Source of the DNA: an uncultured Poribacteria bacterium
Lineage (GTDB): Bacteria; Poribacteria; WGA-4E; WGA-3G
NCBI GenBank assembly: GCA_951828385.1
Contig: OX639973.1
Coordinates: forward strand, 3,773,200 to 3,837,199
Length of the DNA: 64,000 nt
Direction: 5' to 3'
Below are positions 1 through 9,986 of the stretch, in pieces. The translations under genes and the position numbers were made by a program. Numbering within the stretch: the first letter of the stretch is position 1; every line of letters starts with the position of its first letter. The notes under the pieces were generated by a model, which saw nothing but the letters and a program-made list of their open reading frames with translations, was not told where the DNA came from and made no database searches.

Positions 1-69
1 CCAAGATAAAGGTCTGTTTTTATGCCTGTCATCCAATGATCTGCCTTTAATTGTCGTTCGTTAGATAAC

Positions 70-117
70 GAAACCCAACGCCTCAAACGCTGTTGGTGTG
101 AGAAGGTGTTGGGTTTC
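70..117 (-). terminator. Stem-loop downstream of the PhoX-like gene
   Basis: GAAACCCAAC (70-79) pairs perfectly with GTTGGGTTTC (108-117), and the loop contains a partial second stem (GCC/GGT). It lies 18 bp beyond the stop of the minus-strand gene that ends at 136, so a role in 3'-end formation is plausible. There is no clear T-run, so it may instead be a dispersed palindromic repeat. Confidence 0.45.
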
Positions 118-135
118 ACTTGTATTTGGAAGGTT

Positions 136-1635
136 TTAAGCAGCGGAAACTTGATTGTTAGGTTTCTGCCATAGTGTCTCAGATCGCTGCCGAATCTGGT
201 GCCAAGGCCCGGTGATCGCCAGTGTAATCCCAGGACTTTGGATATTCACAAAGAGCGTCGTGCCATCGGGTGAGAACGTCGCGCCTGCGAGTTCGGATAG
301 ATTACCGGCGTTCCGCGCGAACCGGTAGAGGTTTCCTTCGGGAGTTACGCCGATAAGGAACTCTTCGTTGGGACCGTCTTCGCAGATAATCAGATCGCCC
401 CACGGTGTGAGCGTCAGGTTATCTGCGTTTTCCATGAGATTACTGTCGTTCGGTTCAATGAAGAGTTCAATAGTCCCCGGTTCTTGTGCTTCGCGGCTTG
501 TGCCTTCGTAAGCACTCGGGATATATCTCCAGATTTGTCCTTTGTATGCGATACCGCCATTCGTGCAGGCAATATAGAACTCTCCGTTCCCTTGGTTGTC
601 GCCGTACCATATCCCTTCACCGCGTGCGAACTTCGCTGCATCTTTACCTTCAGCCCCCTGTTTGCGGAGATCATCCAAGGGCGATTCCACGTTCTCAATA
701 TCTACCCATTCAACCGCAAGTGTTTCTCCGACGGGTATCGGGTTATACGTCCACCAGAAGTACTTTTGGTTTCGACTTCGCCAGTTTTGGGTATCGGCAC
801 TCTTGAGGTCCCGGATTTTCAGTGCTTGCAGCTTACCCCCTGCAGCGAGTTCGCCCGGCTTCTCAGGAATAAACCGGTAAATTAAACTATCACCCCTGTC
901 TTCCGTTTGATAGACGATGCCAGTTCTCGGGTCAACAGCGACAGCCTCATGATTGAAACGCCCCATCGCTTTCAACGGGATAGGTTCGGCTAATCCTATT
1001 TCCGCAGAAGCAGGCACCTCAAAATTATACCCGTGATCTGCTTCATAGGTATTTTCTTTTTCAGATTTCTGCATAGTCTCTTCACAGGTTATCCACGTAT
1101 TCCAAGGGGTCAGTCCACCGGCACAATTTCGGATCGTCCCTGTCAGACTTAGGAAGTGTTTCTCCAGCGTCTTCGTGCGCGTATCATAAACGAGTGTCGT
1201 CGTCCCACCGAGGCACGGTAGTTCGCCTGATCCAGCGTCATAAAATTTGTCAATAGCCGCGCTTTCAATTTTTTCGTTGTTCCATCCAAAGGGTCCGACG
1301 GTTTTGGCGGTAGCGACTAATTCGTGATTTCGGACGAGGATAGTTTTGCCGTTGGGCCCCGGGAAAGCCGCCATACCGTCGTGTCCGCCTGGCACCCAAA
1401 GCCCATCGTCCATCTGTTCGCCTGTTCTCGAAAAAGCGTGGGCGGTAAATCCTTCAGGGAGGTCCAGGAGACGGTTCGCGCTCGGCACGAATTGGAATGG
1501 CGGTTCAGGTCTAAAGCCCGGCACTTTTTGAATCAGGGTACGGCTACACCCTAAAAATCCGAGGCTGACTGCTGCAGCTGTAGTCGCGAGCGCGCCGGTA
1601 CGTAGAAACTGCCGTCGAGATAATTTATTCTTCAT
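136..1635 (-). CDS. Tat-exported PhoX-like (DUF839) protein
   Basis: A 499-residue protein of the PhoX/DUF839 beta-propeller family, whose studied members are Ca/Fe-dependent alkaline phosphatases of the periplasm. The N-terminus has a twin-arginine signal (SRRQFLR, residues 6-12), a hydrophobic stretch, and FLGC at 27-30 that could act as a weak lipobox. The body shows DUF839 landmarks such as GGTTTLVYDTRT, CAGGLTPWNTWITCEE and FNHEAVAVDPRTGIVYQTED. The start is supported by GAGGAAC just upstream. It stands alone, divergent from leuS. Family assignment is secure; phosphatase activity is inferred from the family. Confidence 0.85.
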   Translation of the reverse strand: MKNKLSRRQFLRTGALATTAAAVSLGFLGCSRTLIQKVPGFRPEPPFQFVPSANRLLDLPEGFTAHAFSRTGEQMDDGLWVPGGHDGMAAFPGPNGKTILVRNHELVATAKTVGPFGWNNEKIESAAIDKFYDAGSGELPCLGGTTTLVYDTRTKTLEKHFLSLTGTIRNCAGGLTPWNTWITCEETMQKSEKENTYEADHGYNFEVPASAEIGLAEPIPLKAMGRFNHEAVAVDPRTGIVYQTEDRGDSLIYRFIPEKPGELAAGGKLQALKIRDLKSADTQNWRSRNQKYFWWTYNPIPVGETLAVEWVDIENVESPLDDLRKQGAEGKDAAKFARGEGIWYGDNQGNGEFYIACTNGGIAYKGQIWRYIPSAYEGTSREAQEPGTIELFIEPNDSNLMENADNLTLTPWGDLIICEDGPNEEFLIGVTPEGNLYRFARNAGNLSELAGATFSPDGTTLFVNIQSPGITLAITGPWHQIRQRSETLWQKPNNQVSAA

Positions 1636-1787
1636 AGAGTTCCTCGTTGAGCAGACGTTAAAGAGGTCATTGGAATTTTTATGTTGCAGACGGAATACTT
1701 TTTTTCACATGTAAAGTATAGCGTTAATATTTTACAATATTTTTAAGATTTTTTCAAAAGTTTATTGCAAACTGACAACAGGTAATC

Positions 1788-1816
1788 TTGACAATTGGTC
1801 AGGTTTGTGTTAGAAT
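1788..1816 (+). promoter_or_regulatory. Sigma-70 promoter of leuS
   Basis: TTGACA at 1788-1793 and TAGAAT at 1811-1816 are separated by exactly 17 bp, close to consensus, 50 bp before the leuS start. The TTG of the -35 box is in frame with leuS, so an automatic call could mistake it for a start codon. Confidence 0.8.
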
Positions 1817-1865
1817 TCATACATGTAAGTTAATAGACAGGGATGCAAAAGGAGAAGAACGAGAA

Positions 1866-4418
1866 ATGGAGAACCATCCGTACGCCCCGGCGGAAATAGA
1901 ACCCTATTGGCAAGCCGAGTGGCAAAAAAAAGAAGCATTTAAAGTTCCAAACGATATTGAAATACTGAAAACCAAGCCGAAATTCTATGTACTTGGCATG
2001 TTCCCCTATACTTCAGGGGCTGGACTTCACATGGGGCATGCAAAAAACTACGTGCCGACCGATGTACTCGCTAATTTTCGGCGGATGCAGGGGTATCATG
2101 TGATGCACCCCATGGGATGGGATGCTTTCGGACTGCCCACGGAACGGTACGCGGTACGCGAAAATGAACATCCAGCACACGTTACAAAACGGAACACAGA
2201 GACCTTTCAGCAGCAGATCCAACGCATCGGTCTCTCTTACGACTGGTCCCGCAAAATTGACACCTCCCTACCCGAATATTACAGATGGACGCAATGGATT
2301 TTCCTCCGACTCTATGAAAACGGGTTAGCATATCTCGCCGATGTACCCGTCAATTGGTGTCCAGCGTTAGGCACTGTCCTCTCAAATGAAGAGGTGAAAG
2401 ACGGTAAATACGTTGAAACCGAAGACCCCGTTGAACGCCGCCTCATGCACCAGTGGATGCTCAAAATTACCGCTTATGCCGAACGGCTGTTGGAAGACTT
2501 GGATTTATTGGATTGGCCCGAGGGTCTCAAAGAGATGCAACGCCACTGGATCGGTAAATCGGAAGGTGCGGACATCACCTTCAAGATCAGAGATAGTAAG
2601 GAAGTGTTCACCGTTTTTACGACGCGACCGGATACGCTCTTCGGCGCGACCTATTGCGTGTTGGCACCTGAACATCCGCTTGTCTCCGAGATAACGCACC
2701 CTGATGCCGCTGCTGCGGTTAACGCTTACGTCAAGGCAGCCGTCAACAAATCTGATCTTCAACGTACGGATCTCGCTACAGAGAAGACAGGCGTTTTCAC
2801 AGGTGCTTATGCTATTCACCCGTGCAACGATGCCCCTATCCCAATTTGGGTTGCGGATTATGTGCTCATGACTTACGGTACGGGTGCAATTATGGCAGTG
2901 CCCGGACACGATGAACGCGATCACGAATTCGCGTCAACCTTCGGTATCCCTATCGTCGAAGTTATCAAAGGCGGTGAAAAGCCGATTGAAGAGGCACCTT
3001 TTGAAGGGGACGGTGTTTGCGTCAATTCCGGTTTCCTCAACGGCTTGCAGGTTGCTGAAGCAAAAGAAAAGATGATTGCATGGCTTGAAAGTGAAGGAAA
3101 AGGGGCGCGTCAGGTGCAATACCGTTTGCGCGACTGGCTCTTCTCGCGGCAACGGTATTGGGGAGAACCCTTCCCGCTGGCACACCTTGAGGATGGCACG
3201 ATTGTTCAACTACCGGACGAGGTTCTGCCCGTAGAACTGCCACCCATTGATGCCTATAAGCCGACAGAAGACGGCAAACCGCCACTCGCCCGCGCCGATG
3301 CAGAATGGTTGAAGGTAACACTCCCCGATGGCAGTGTTGCCACACGGGAAACGAACATTATGCCACAGTGGGCAGGTTCCTGCTGGTATTACCTCCGCTT
3401 CCTTGATGCCCACAATACTGAGGCACCTTTTGACACCGCGCTTGAACGCTACTGGATGCCGGTAGACCTCTACATGGGCGGTGCCGAGCATGCTGTCTTG
3501 CACCTGCTCTATGCCCGTTTCTGGCATAAAGTACTTTACGATGCTAAGTTGGTCTCCACGCAAGAACCCTTCCAAGGCTTGCTCAACCAAGGCACGATTC
3601 TCGCTGAATCTTACCAAGACGCTGCGGGTAAATACTACTATCCGCACGAAGTTGAGCAGAACGATGGAAAAGCCGTTGCGAAAACCTCTCGCGTGCCGCT
3701 TCAAACGCAGATGGAGAAGATGTCTAAATCGCGCTTTAACGTCATCAATCCGAATGACGTTATTGACAATTACGGCGCGGACGCACTCCGCCTCTATCTG
3801 TTGTTTATCGGACCCGTTACAGCCAGCACGCCGTGGCAAGATGCCGGTGTAGAGGGAGTCTATCGGTTCCTTCAACGCGTCTGGCGACTTGTTATTGATG
3901 AAGATAGCGGTGAACTCAGCGAGAAGTTGACCGACGCTGCTGGTACAACGGACCCCGAACTCTGGCGCGAACTCCACAAAACTGTCAAGCAGGTAACGGA
4001 GGACACCGAATCCATTGACAAAATGAACACCGCGATTAGCCAGATGATGATCTTTGTTAACACTGCAACACAGGCGAAATCGCTATCAAAGGAGACTTTG
4101 AAAATCTTCCTGCATCTGCTCTCGCCTTATGCGCCGCACATTGCGCAGGAGTTGTGGCATCGTCTCGGCGAAACTGGGTTCATCGCGCAGGCGCAGTGGC
4201 CCACACACGACGCATCCGTACTCACAAGTGCCACCGTAACTATCATTGCACAAGTCAATGGGAAACTCCGCAATCGGCTCCAACTCCCTGCTGAGGCAAC
4301 TGATAAAGAGATTGAGGAAGCCGCACTTGCAGATGAACGGGTTCAGCGATTTATTGAGGGAAAACCGATTCGGAAGGTCATCGTCGTGCCGAACCGCCTT
4401 ATCAATATCGTTGTTTAA
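1866..4418 (+). CDS. leuS: Leucyl-tRNA synthetase
   Basis: A class I aminoacyl-tRNA synthetase of 850 residues that charges tRNA-Leu in the cytoplasm. The HIGH-type motif is HMGH (residues 55-58) and the KMSKS loop is near residue 618. Between them lies the CP1 editing domain, with [12 protein letters not shown] and [14 protein letters not shown] carrying the conserved editing aspartate. The C-terminus has the anticodon-binding and leucine-specific domains ([12 protein letters not shown]). The ATG at 1866 is preferred: AAAGGAG lies 8-14 bp upstream and the protein then begins in the usual way ([15 protein letters not shown]). The upstream in-frame TTG at 1788 is the -35 box. Confidence 0.97.
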   Translation: MENHPYAPAEIEPYWQAEWQKKEAFKVPNDIEILKTKPKFYVLGMFPYTSGAGLHMGHAKNYVPTDVLANFRRMQGYHVMHPMGWDAFGLPTERYAVRENEHPAHVTKRNTETFQQQIQRIGLSYDWSRKIDTSLPEYYRWTQWIFLRLYENGLAYLADVPVNWCPALGTVLSNEEVKDGKYVETEDPVERRLMHQWMLKITAYAERLLEDLDLLDWPEGLKEMQRHWIGKSEGADITFKIRDSKEVFTVFTTRPDTLFGATYCVLAPEHPLVSEITHPDAAAAVNAYVKAAVNKSDLQRTDLATEKTGVFTGAYAIHPCNDAPIPIWVADYVLMTYGTGAIMAVPGHDERDHEFASTFGIPIVEVIKGGEKPIEEAPFEGDGVCVNSGFLNGLQVAEAKEKMIAWLESEGKGARQVQYRLRDWLFSRQRYWGEPFPLAHLEDGTIVQLPDEVLPVELPPIDAYKPTEDGKPPLARADAEWLKVTLPDGSVATRETNIMPQWAGSCWYYLRFLDAHNTEAPFDTALERYWMPVDLYMGGAEHAVLHLLYARFWHKVLYDAKLVSTQEPFQGLLNQGTILAESYQDAAGKYYYPHEVEQNDGKAVAKTSRVPLQTQMEKMSKSRFNVINPNDVIDNYGADALRLYLLFIGPVTASTPWQDAGVEGVYRFLQRVWRLVIDEDSGELSEKLTDAAGTTDPELWRELHKTVKQVTEDTESIDKMNTAISQMMIFVNTATQAKSLSKETLKIFLHLLSPYAPHIAQELWHRLGETGFIAQAQWPTHDASVLTSATVTIIAQVNGKLRNRLQLPAEATDKEIEEAALADERVQRFIEGKPIRKVIVVPNRLINIVV

Positions 4419-4502
4419 CAGTTATCAGTCGTCAGTACGAGGAAACCTTAGAACTATCCAAAACCTCTTGTAACTGATAACTGTTAACTGATAACTGAGT
4501 AC
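4419..4502. repeat. Family E palindromic repeat (GTTATCAGT type)
   Basis: The gap after leuS is made of CAGTTATCAGT followed by TAACTGATAACTG units in inverted orientation. Similar sequences occur at about 23471-23545, 46672-46708, 46855-46905 and inside a coding gene at 49722-49816 and 49901-49993. They form a dispersed palindromic family. Confidence 0.6.
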
Positions 4503-4520
4503 TATTAAAAAGGTGAACGT

Positions 4521-5546
4521 ATGCGTATCGGACGAGTCATGAGTGTGTTCATGTTAGTTGCCATAATGGGTGGAATTGTGTCTGCAGACGATAGTGCGGG
4601 CAAATTAGTCTTTGCCATCCGTGAGCCGCTCCTGAATGAAGACGGTTTCCGAGCGGCAACACGGTCGCTGGAGAAAGGTCGAGATACAGAAAAATGGTGG
4701 GAATTCTATCAGTATGACATCTGTACGATGAACCCGGATGGCACGGATTTCCACCGACTCACGAATGATGCGGTTTCGCGCAACCCACGATGGTCACCAG
4801 ATAGGGAATGGATCGCTTACATATCTGGCGTGGAGCGTGCGAAATCGCTCTATGTGATGCGAGCAGATGGGTCGGAGAAGAAACAACTGGTCAAGAGAGA
4901 ATATGGCATCCACGATTTCTGGTGGTCTCCGTCAAGTGAAGCGGTTCTGGTTGTGGTCGAACTTGATCGTTCGAAAGACCCGTTGGAAAATTGGGAGGTC
5001 CCGGTTGACGGAAAAATCAAGCGTTGGCGGACCGAGCGGTGGGCAAAGGGATGGCTACATTGGGATGCTAAAGGCGAAAGAGTTAAAGAACCGAATAGAA
5101 GAGTACTTGAAGTGTTGCCAAAGGGAACAAGCTGGCCCGAGTGGTCGCCAGACCGCAAATGGATTGCGTTTAAGACAGAAGGTCTCCTTGCAATCGCAGA
5201 ACCGGATGTTGTCAGTATGAGCCGGAAATGGTTTCTGCAGCACGACGAGCCGCCGTGTCAAAACATTGAAGAATGGTCCCCAGATGGCAAACAGCTTCTG
5301 TTTTATACGTCAGGCGAAATCTGCGTTGCCACTGTGGAGCAGGGACGATTTAAGCACTATCTGAATCTGAGTCTTTACCCAGGACGCGAGGCAACATGGA
5401 GTCCAGACGGCAGCCAGGTCGCGTTTATCGGTAAAGATTCCGATGGACGACGCACCAGCGAAATCTTCATCTTAGATGTTGAAACCGGCAAAATGGAGCA
5501 GATTACCTCAACAACTTACGATTACTTTGATCTACATTGGCGATAA
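4521..5546 (+). CDS. Secreted TolB-like WD40/PD40 propeller
   Basis: A 341-residue protein with a signal peptide (residues 1-22, ending GIVSA) and PD40/TolB-like blades marked by repeated PRWSPDREWIAYIS, WPEWSPDRKWIAFKT, EEWSPDGKQLLFYT and ATWSPDGSQVAFIG. Such six-bladed propellers are protein-interaction folds in the periplasm; no enzyme motif is visible. AAAGGTGAAC lies just before the ATG. It resembles the two propeller proteins at 60.8 and 62.6 kb but lacks their C-terminal W-G-x-L-K tag. It is probably not an essential TolB, because no Tol-Pal genes are nearby. Confidence 0.8.
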   Translation: MRIGRVMSVFMLVAIMGGIVSADDSAGKLVFAIREPLLNEDGFRAATRSLEKGRDTEKWWEFYQYDICTMNPDGTDFHRLTNDAVSRNPRWSPDREWIAYISGVERAKSLYVMRADGSEKKQLVKREYGIHDFWWSPSSEAVLVVVELDRSKDPLENWEVPVDGKIKRWRTERWAKGWLHWDAKGERVKEPNRRVLEVLPKGTSWPEWSPDRKWIAFKTEGLLAIAEPDVVSMSRKWFLQHDEPPCQNIEEWSPDGKQLLFYTSGEICVATVEQGRFKHYLNLSLYPGREATWSPDGSQVAFIGKDSDGRRTSEIFILDVETGKMEQITSTTYDYFDLHWR

Positions 5547-5553
5547 AGCAAAC

Positions 5554-5737
5554 TATAGTAAATCCTAAAAATAAATAGACACATTCGTAGCACAAACTTC
5601 CAGTTTGTGCCAGTCTGAATGCCTATTAGTCTTTCACATTCGTAGCACAAACTTCCAGTTTGTGTTTCCAGTCTGAATGCCTGTTATAGGTATTCAGACT
5701 GTTTGAGAGTGCCCAATTAATTCTAAACTTTACTATA
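5554..5737 (+). mobile_element. Family A MITE-like element, copy 1
   Basis: It begins TATAGTAAATCCTAAAAAT and ends TTCTAAACTTTACTATA, imperfect terminal inverted repeats shared by all family A copies. The interior has the family palindromes CACAAACT..AGTTTGTG and CAGTCTGAATG..TATTCAGACTG. This copy is longer (184 bp) because the CACATTCGTAGCACAAACTT segment is duplicated. It has no coding capacity. It ends 7 bp before the first possible RNase J start codon. Confidence 0.85.
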
Positions 5738-5744
5738 AACCTAA

Positions 5745-7562
5745 ATGGCAGTCAGGAGCCGACTGAATAATTATTCTATGACAGATTCCACACTTTTAAA
5801 TAATGAAAAGATAAATAATGAAAAGAGCGTGAACGGCAGCGTTTCAATGATTCCATTGGGAGGCTTAGGCGAATTCGGGATGAACATGATGGTCTACGAA
5901 ACCGAGAATGACCTTATCGTCATTGATACCGGTTTCATGTTACCGAATTCAGATATGCCCGGTGTCGATCTCATATTCCCGGACATCCACTATCTAATTG
6001 AACGACAAGAAAAGATTCGTGGAATCCTACTAACGCATGGACATGAGGATCATATCGGTGCCTTAGCCTACGTCCTGCGGCAGTTGGATGTACCCGTTTA
6101 CGGGACACAGCTGACGCTCGCGATTGCAAGCGGACGGCTACGTGAATACGGTGTACTCGGTAAGGCGCAACTCAAGACGACTGCCCCCGGCGATACCGTT
6201 GAATTGGGCGATTTTACCGCTGAATTCATCCATGTCACGCACAGCATTCCGGATAGTGTCGCCATCGCGCTCCGTACACCGATTGGTGTGATCGTCCATA
6301 CAGGCGATTTCAAGTTTGACATGACCCCTATTGATGGAAAGTTGAGTGACGTTCAGACGCTCGCACGCTTAGGTTCCGAAGGCGTACTGATGCTCGCCTC
6401 CGATAGCACAAACGCAGAGCGACCCGGGCAGACCCCCTCTGAACGGAGTATCTATGATACGATAGACCACATCTTTCAGAGGACCGAGCAGAAACTATTT
6501 CTCTGCACCTTCTCCTCAAGTCTGCACCGTATCCAACAATTCATTGATCTCGCAAATGTACACCGGCGACTTGTTGCTGTCAGCGGACGTTCTCTTATTA
6601 ACAATGTGCGCACCGCTTCCGAACTCGGTTACCTTCACCTGAATCCGGACCACCTGATTGATGCCCGCGACGCGGCTATGTTCCAACCGCACGAGGTTGT
6701 GATTTTAAGTACCGGCAGTCAAGGTGAACCCCGCTCCGCCTTAGCATTGATGGCACTCGATAATCATCCGTTTTTAAAGGTAGAACCCGGCGATACCGTC
6801 GTCATCTCTGCGCGAATCATCCCAGGTAACGAAAAGGCTATCGGGAATGTGAGGAACCATCTGCTTAGACGCGGCGCGAAGATATACCACGAACGCAATG
6901 CCGATGTCCACGTTTCAGGACACGGGTCAAGCGAAGATTTAAAGTTGATGCTCAATCTCTTGCAACCCAAATTTTTTCTGCCGGTGCACGGTGAATACCA
7001 AAACCTTGTACGGCACGCGGAACTCGCTGAATCCGTCGGCATCCCGAGGGACAACATCAAAGTCGCCGAAGATGGAGAACTCATTCACCTGACACCTGAG
7101 ACATGCGAGGTTTTCGGACGAGAAGGGCGTTCTGGACGCGTGCTTGTTGATGGGAAACCGGAAATTGAACTTGAGGATATTGTCCTACGTGACCGTATCC
7201 AACTCTCTGAAGAGGGCATCCTGGTCCCTATTATTGTTCTGCACAGTGATACCCCTACTGGTACAAACGAGGAGGGCAACGCGGAAAATCTGCCTACCGA
7301 TGGAGATGCCGATAACACTAAAACAGCACTAAACGCCGGACAGATAGAAATTATCTCGCGTGGATTTGTCTACATGGATAAATCGGAGGAACTCATAGAA
7401 AAAGCGAAAGAGATTACCCGAAGCGTCATCGAAAACCTGAGCGACGAACAGAAACACGAAACCGAGATCGTTCAAGATGAAATCCGAGGCGCGCTCCGAC
7501 GGTTTTTCTCCAAACAGATGCAACGCACCCCACTCATCTTCCCCGTCGTCATGCGGGTTTAG
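5745..7562 (+). CDS. rnj: Ribonuclease J
   Basis: A beta-CASP metallo-beta-lactamase RNase of about 605 residues, with 5'-3' exonuclease and endonuclease activity on RNA in the cytoplasm. The Zn-binding motif HGHEDH sits near residues 99-104 (THGHEDHIGA). Further metal motifs are HVTHSIPDSVAI, HTGDFKFD and LASDSTNAERPG, and the beta-CASP part has VHVSGHGSSEDLK and FLPVHGEY. A C-terminal domain typical of RNase J follows. Two starts are possible: 5745, or 5778 (MTDSTLL). Neither has a good Shine-Dalgarno, because a family A element ends at 5737. The mature enzyme core begins near residue 34. Confidence 0.93.
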   Translation: MAVRSRLNNYSMTDSTLLNNEKINNEKSVNGSVSMIPLGGLGEFGMNMMVYETENDLIVIDTGFMLPNSDMPGVDLIFPDIHYLIERQEKIRGILLTHGHEDHIGALAYVLRQLDVPVYGTQLTLAIASGRLREYGVLGKAQLKTTAPGDTVELGDFTAEFIHVTHSIPDSVAIALRTPIGVIVHTGDFKFDMTPIDGKLSDVQTLARLGSEGVLMLASDSTNAERPGQTPSERSIYDTIDHIFQRTEQKLFLCTFSSSLHRIQQFIDLANVHRRLVAVSGRSLINNVRTASELGYLHLNPDHLIDARDAAMFQPHEVVILSTGSQGEPRSALALMALDNHPFLKVEPGDTVVISARIIPGNEKAIGNVRNHLLRRGAKIYHERNADVHVSGHGSSEDLKLMLNLLQPKFFLPVHGEYQNLVRHAELAESVGIPRDNIKVAEDGELIHLTPETCEVFGREGRSGRVLVDGKPEIELEDIVLRDRIQLSEEGILVPIIVLHSDTPTGTNEEGNAENLPTDGDADNTKTALNAGQIEIISRGFVYMDKSEELIEKAKEITRSVIENLSDEQKHETEIVQDEIRGALRRFFSKQMQRTPLIFPVVMRV

Positions 7563-7723
7563 GATGCAGCTTGAGGGTCTATAATACAATGTATTGTGTG
7601 GCATCAATTTATGAGTTTATAACCGATTGGAAACACCAAATTGCAATGAAAACCACGCCGTGTGAGCAATATTAAATAATAATCTTCCGATTTTTTCAGC
7701 AGACGGTGACACCGAACTCGTAG

Positions 7724-7742
7724 GGGCGGGGTTTTCCCGCCC
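7724..7742. terminator. GC hairpin between convergent genes
   Basis: GGGCGGG (7724-7730) and CCCGCCC (7736-7742) flank a GTTTT loop. It sits in the 250-bp gap between convergent rnj and the restriction endonuclease gene, and may end transcription in both directions. The rest of this gap (7563-7812) shows no gene. Confidence 0.4.
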
Positions 7743-7812
7743 GCTATCAATGGACAATGTGCATGTTTAATATTGAAATTTGCTTGTGCGCTAAAATTCA
7801 AATACCCCAAAA

Positions 7813-8724
7813 TTAGAAATAGCCTCTTGTAATTACGTCATTCTCAGGATTTTCGTCAATAACACTATTAACATGATCTAAAAATCTTAAAAACACCTCC
7901 GCCGAAAATGGATTGGTTTCTAAGTATTGAGCAAATTTCTCTCTATTTTTCATTCTCCCTGGGACAGTGCTGAATTCCTGACGAACATCAGAAGAAAGCC
8001 GCTTTGCCTTACGTAGTACAAGAATCTCATCAATAGCTGTAGTGTGAGTACTTATAGGCGACATATCAAGCCATTCACACAGCAAATAATACTTTGCTCC
8101 TGGAACAACAAGTTTAACGTCTAAAGCAGTCGCGGCAGCCTCCTGAAACATTGTTTTATCAAGGTTCGTCTTGCACTCCGCCGCGATATAAGCAATATTA
8201 GTTTCTTTTGTTATACTGCTTTGAAAGTCTTTATGGTGTGACGATTGAATAAATAACCTCCTACTTATGGCGAAATCATGGTCTTTGGTCCTAACCCGCA
8301 TACCGCCACCAATTCTATCTGTCGTAATACTCGACTCAAATCTAATTCCCGAGAAGCAGGTCATTGGACCGAAGCCCAAATCATAGTCTTGAAGTATACC
8401 AGACAAAGCTGAAGTTAATAATATTGGCAGGAACTCTTCAATAATAGTATTATCAAGTTTAAGTTGACCCTTCTGGCGATAAAGGAAGTTATTCTTGCTG
8501 TCAAATATGACATTTAACTCAATGTGTTGTTTGTACGCGTTTAGCATCTCAACCATATCGGTTGCAATTTTTCGATGCCCGCCTGTAACCGATTTTAATT
8601 TCTCTAACCATTCTTTATAGAGTTTGAGCGTTTCTAAGATATTGGGGCGATCCGATTCAGGGAGTTTTTCATTTTTAAGTAATGCGTTTAATTTATCACC
8701 GTGAGGCGTAGGTAGAATAGGCAT
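7813..8724 (-). CDS. Restriction endonuclease, probably Bpu10I-like
   Basis: A 303-residue protein that looks like the nuclease half of a type II restriction-modification system. The region around residues 176-195 (AYIAAECKTNLDKTMFQEA) carries a PD-(D/E)xK signature, with E183 and K185 as catalytic candidates and acidic D148/D150 upstream. The overall pattern matches my recollection of the Bpu10I endonuclease family, whose type member cuts an asymmetric CCTNAGC site; this was not checked by alignment. The gene starts 2 bp after the methyltransferase stop and its Shine-Dalgarno (AGAGGTGG) overlaps that gene's last codons, so the pair is translationally linked, methylase first. Only one nuclease subunit is visible. 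Confidence 0.7.
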   Translation of the reverse strand: MPILPTPHGDKLNALLKNEKLPESDRPNILETLKLYKEWLEKLKSVTGGHRKIATDMVEMLNAYKQHIELNVIFDSKNNFLYRQKGQLKLDNTIIEEFLPILLTSALSGILQDYDLGFGPMTCFSGIRFESSITTDRIGGGMRVRTKDHDFAISRRLFIQSSHHKDFQSSITKETNIAYIAAECKTNLDKTMFQEAAATALDVKLVVPGAKYYLLCEWLDMSPISTHTTAIDEILVLRKAKRLSSDVRQEFSTVPGRMKNREKFAQYLETNPFSAEVFLRFLDHVNSVIDENPENDVITRGYF

Positions 8725-8726
8725 AT

Positions 8727-9974
8727 TTAGCCACCTCTCACATTCTTAGCATCAAACAATGGTGATGCATGAACATCGCTAATGTTCTTTAGGGCTAATC
8801 TGATGTCGTTTTTTGATTGTTCAGGTGCTGTTGAATAGGACTCTTCCAATGTTTCTTGAGCGATGCTTCGGGCGATCTCTAAATATACTTTGTGTGGAGG
8901 ATATTGACTCGGTGGCGAAAAGTGGAGAATATCTTCAAAGATACTTTGCCCAAAACTATTACGAAATACTCTTTGTTGTTTCAGAATTAAGTTAAACCCT
9001 AAAGTTCTATGGCAAACTTCAGTCACGATTTCACCGTTAAAGAAACGTGTTCCTTTTACCTTTGATTCTCTGCCGACTACAAAAATTAGTCTCGCCCCTG
9101 AACAACAGACTCTTGCTAACTCGCCAAGTGTTTGAGCTATATCAAGACAGAACTGTACAACGGTCAGAAATCGATTGCTCCTATGCTTTCTGTTAGCTCC
9201 AAACTCCGATCTTGATACCTTTAACAAGTTCCAATTCAGAGCTTCCATTGATGCCCGATACTGCTGATGGTAATTAAAAACATTAATATATGGCGGAGAC
9301 GTAATGACGAGATCAATTGAGGAATCGGACAAAGGGGCTTCACGGGCATCTGAAAGAAAGACTGCAATAGGTTGGCATGAAAACGGCAGTTCAACCACAA
9401 GTTTCCTGAGATTCGTCCAAACCTTAAAAACCTTTTTTATTGATATATCCGTCCGGTAAAAATCGAGTAAAGTAATCAAAGTTTCCAACAATCCTCGTTG
9501 GAAACGGTCATCCACCTTTGACAGTAAGCCTATAAGTTTCAGTTTAACTGCCTCAAAATTTGTTTCACCTTGATCTTCCTCAATATTCTGCAATAGTGGC
9601 AAACTGGATAAAAATTCAGTATGAAGAAGATTTGAGACTGCTTGTAAATGTAAGTGACGTGAATCAGCAGGAATGTTTATAAGGTGGTAAGTCTGTGCCA
9701 GCATAGCAGCTGCTGGATTAATCTCGGTGCCACTGGCTTTAAGTCCAGCCATACCCGATTCCAAAAGAACAGTTCCACTCCCAAGAAACGGGTCAAATAC
9801 ACTGGTATCACGATTAGAATATTTATCCAAGAGTACTTGAACTAACTGAGGTGAAAATTGTCCTTTCCAACGTAAAGGGTTACTACGGTACTTATTAGCA
9901 ATATTGAGATCCGCTTGAAGTATTTCTTCTGTGTCAAAAGGCGTATCTGCATAAATTCCATTCAAAACCGGCAT
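8727..9974 (-). CDS. DNA methyltransferase (N4/N6, TSPPY class)
   Basis: An amino-methyltransferase of about 415 residues that should protect host DNA against the neighbouring endonuclease. The S-adenosylmethionine loop DPFLGSGT is near residues 61-68 and the catalytic SPPY motif near 226-229, giving motif order I then IV. A third conserved strand, ARLIFVVGRESKVKG, follows. The ATG at 9974 is preferred to a GTG four codons upstream because GGGTG lies 6 bp before it. SPPY is usual in N4-cytosine and some N6-adenine enzymes, so the base modified is undecided. Confidence 0.87.
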   Translation of the reverse strand: MPVLNGIYADTPFDTEEILQADLNIANKYRSNPLRWKGQFSPQLVQVLLDKYSNRDTSVFDPFLGSGTVLLESGMAGLKASGTEINPAAAMLAQTYHLINIPADSRHLHLQAVSNLLHTEFLSSLPLLQNIEEDQGETNFEAVKLKLIGLLSKVDDRFQRGLLETLITLLDFYRTDISIKKVFKVWTNLRKLVVELPFSCQPIAVFLSDAREAPLSDSSIDLVITSPPYINVFNYHQQYRASMEALNWNLLKVSRSEFGANRKHRSNRFLTVVQFCLDIAQTLGELARVCCSGARLIFVVGRESKVKGTRFFNGEIVTEVCHRTLGFNLILKQQRVFRNSFGQSIFEDILHFSPPSQYPPHKVYLEIARSIAQETLEESYSTAPEQSKNDIRLALKNISDVHASPLFDAKNVRGG

Positions 9975-9986
9975 TATAACACCCAC

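Noticed and set aside
1788-1865. Longer N-terminus of leucyl-tRNA synthetase from TTG 1788
   Set aside because: The TTG is the -35 box of a consensus promoter; the ATG at 1866 has a Shine-Dalgarno and a normal LeuS start.
1636-1865. T-box leader upstream of leuS
   Set aside because: No specifier loop or T-box sequence is seen; promoter to start is only 50 bp.
3210-3977. 255-codon minus-strand frame inside leuS
   Set aside because: Antisense shadow of a certain gene, with no domain and no start signals.
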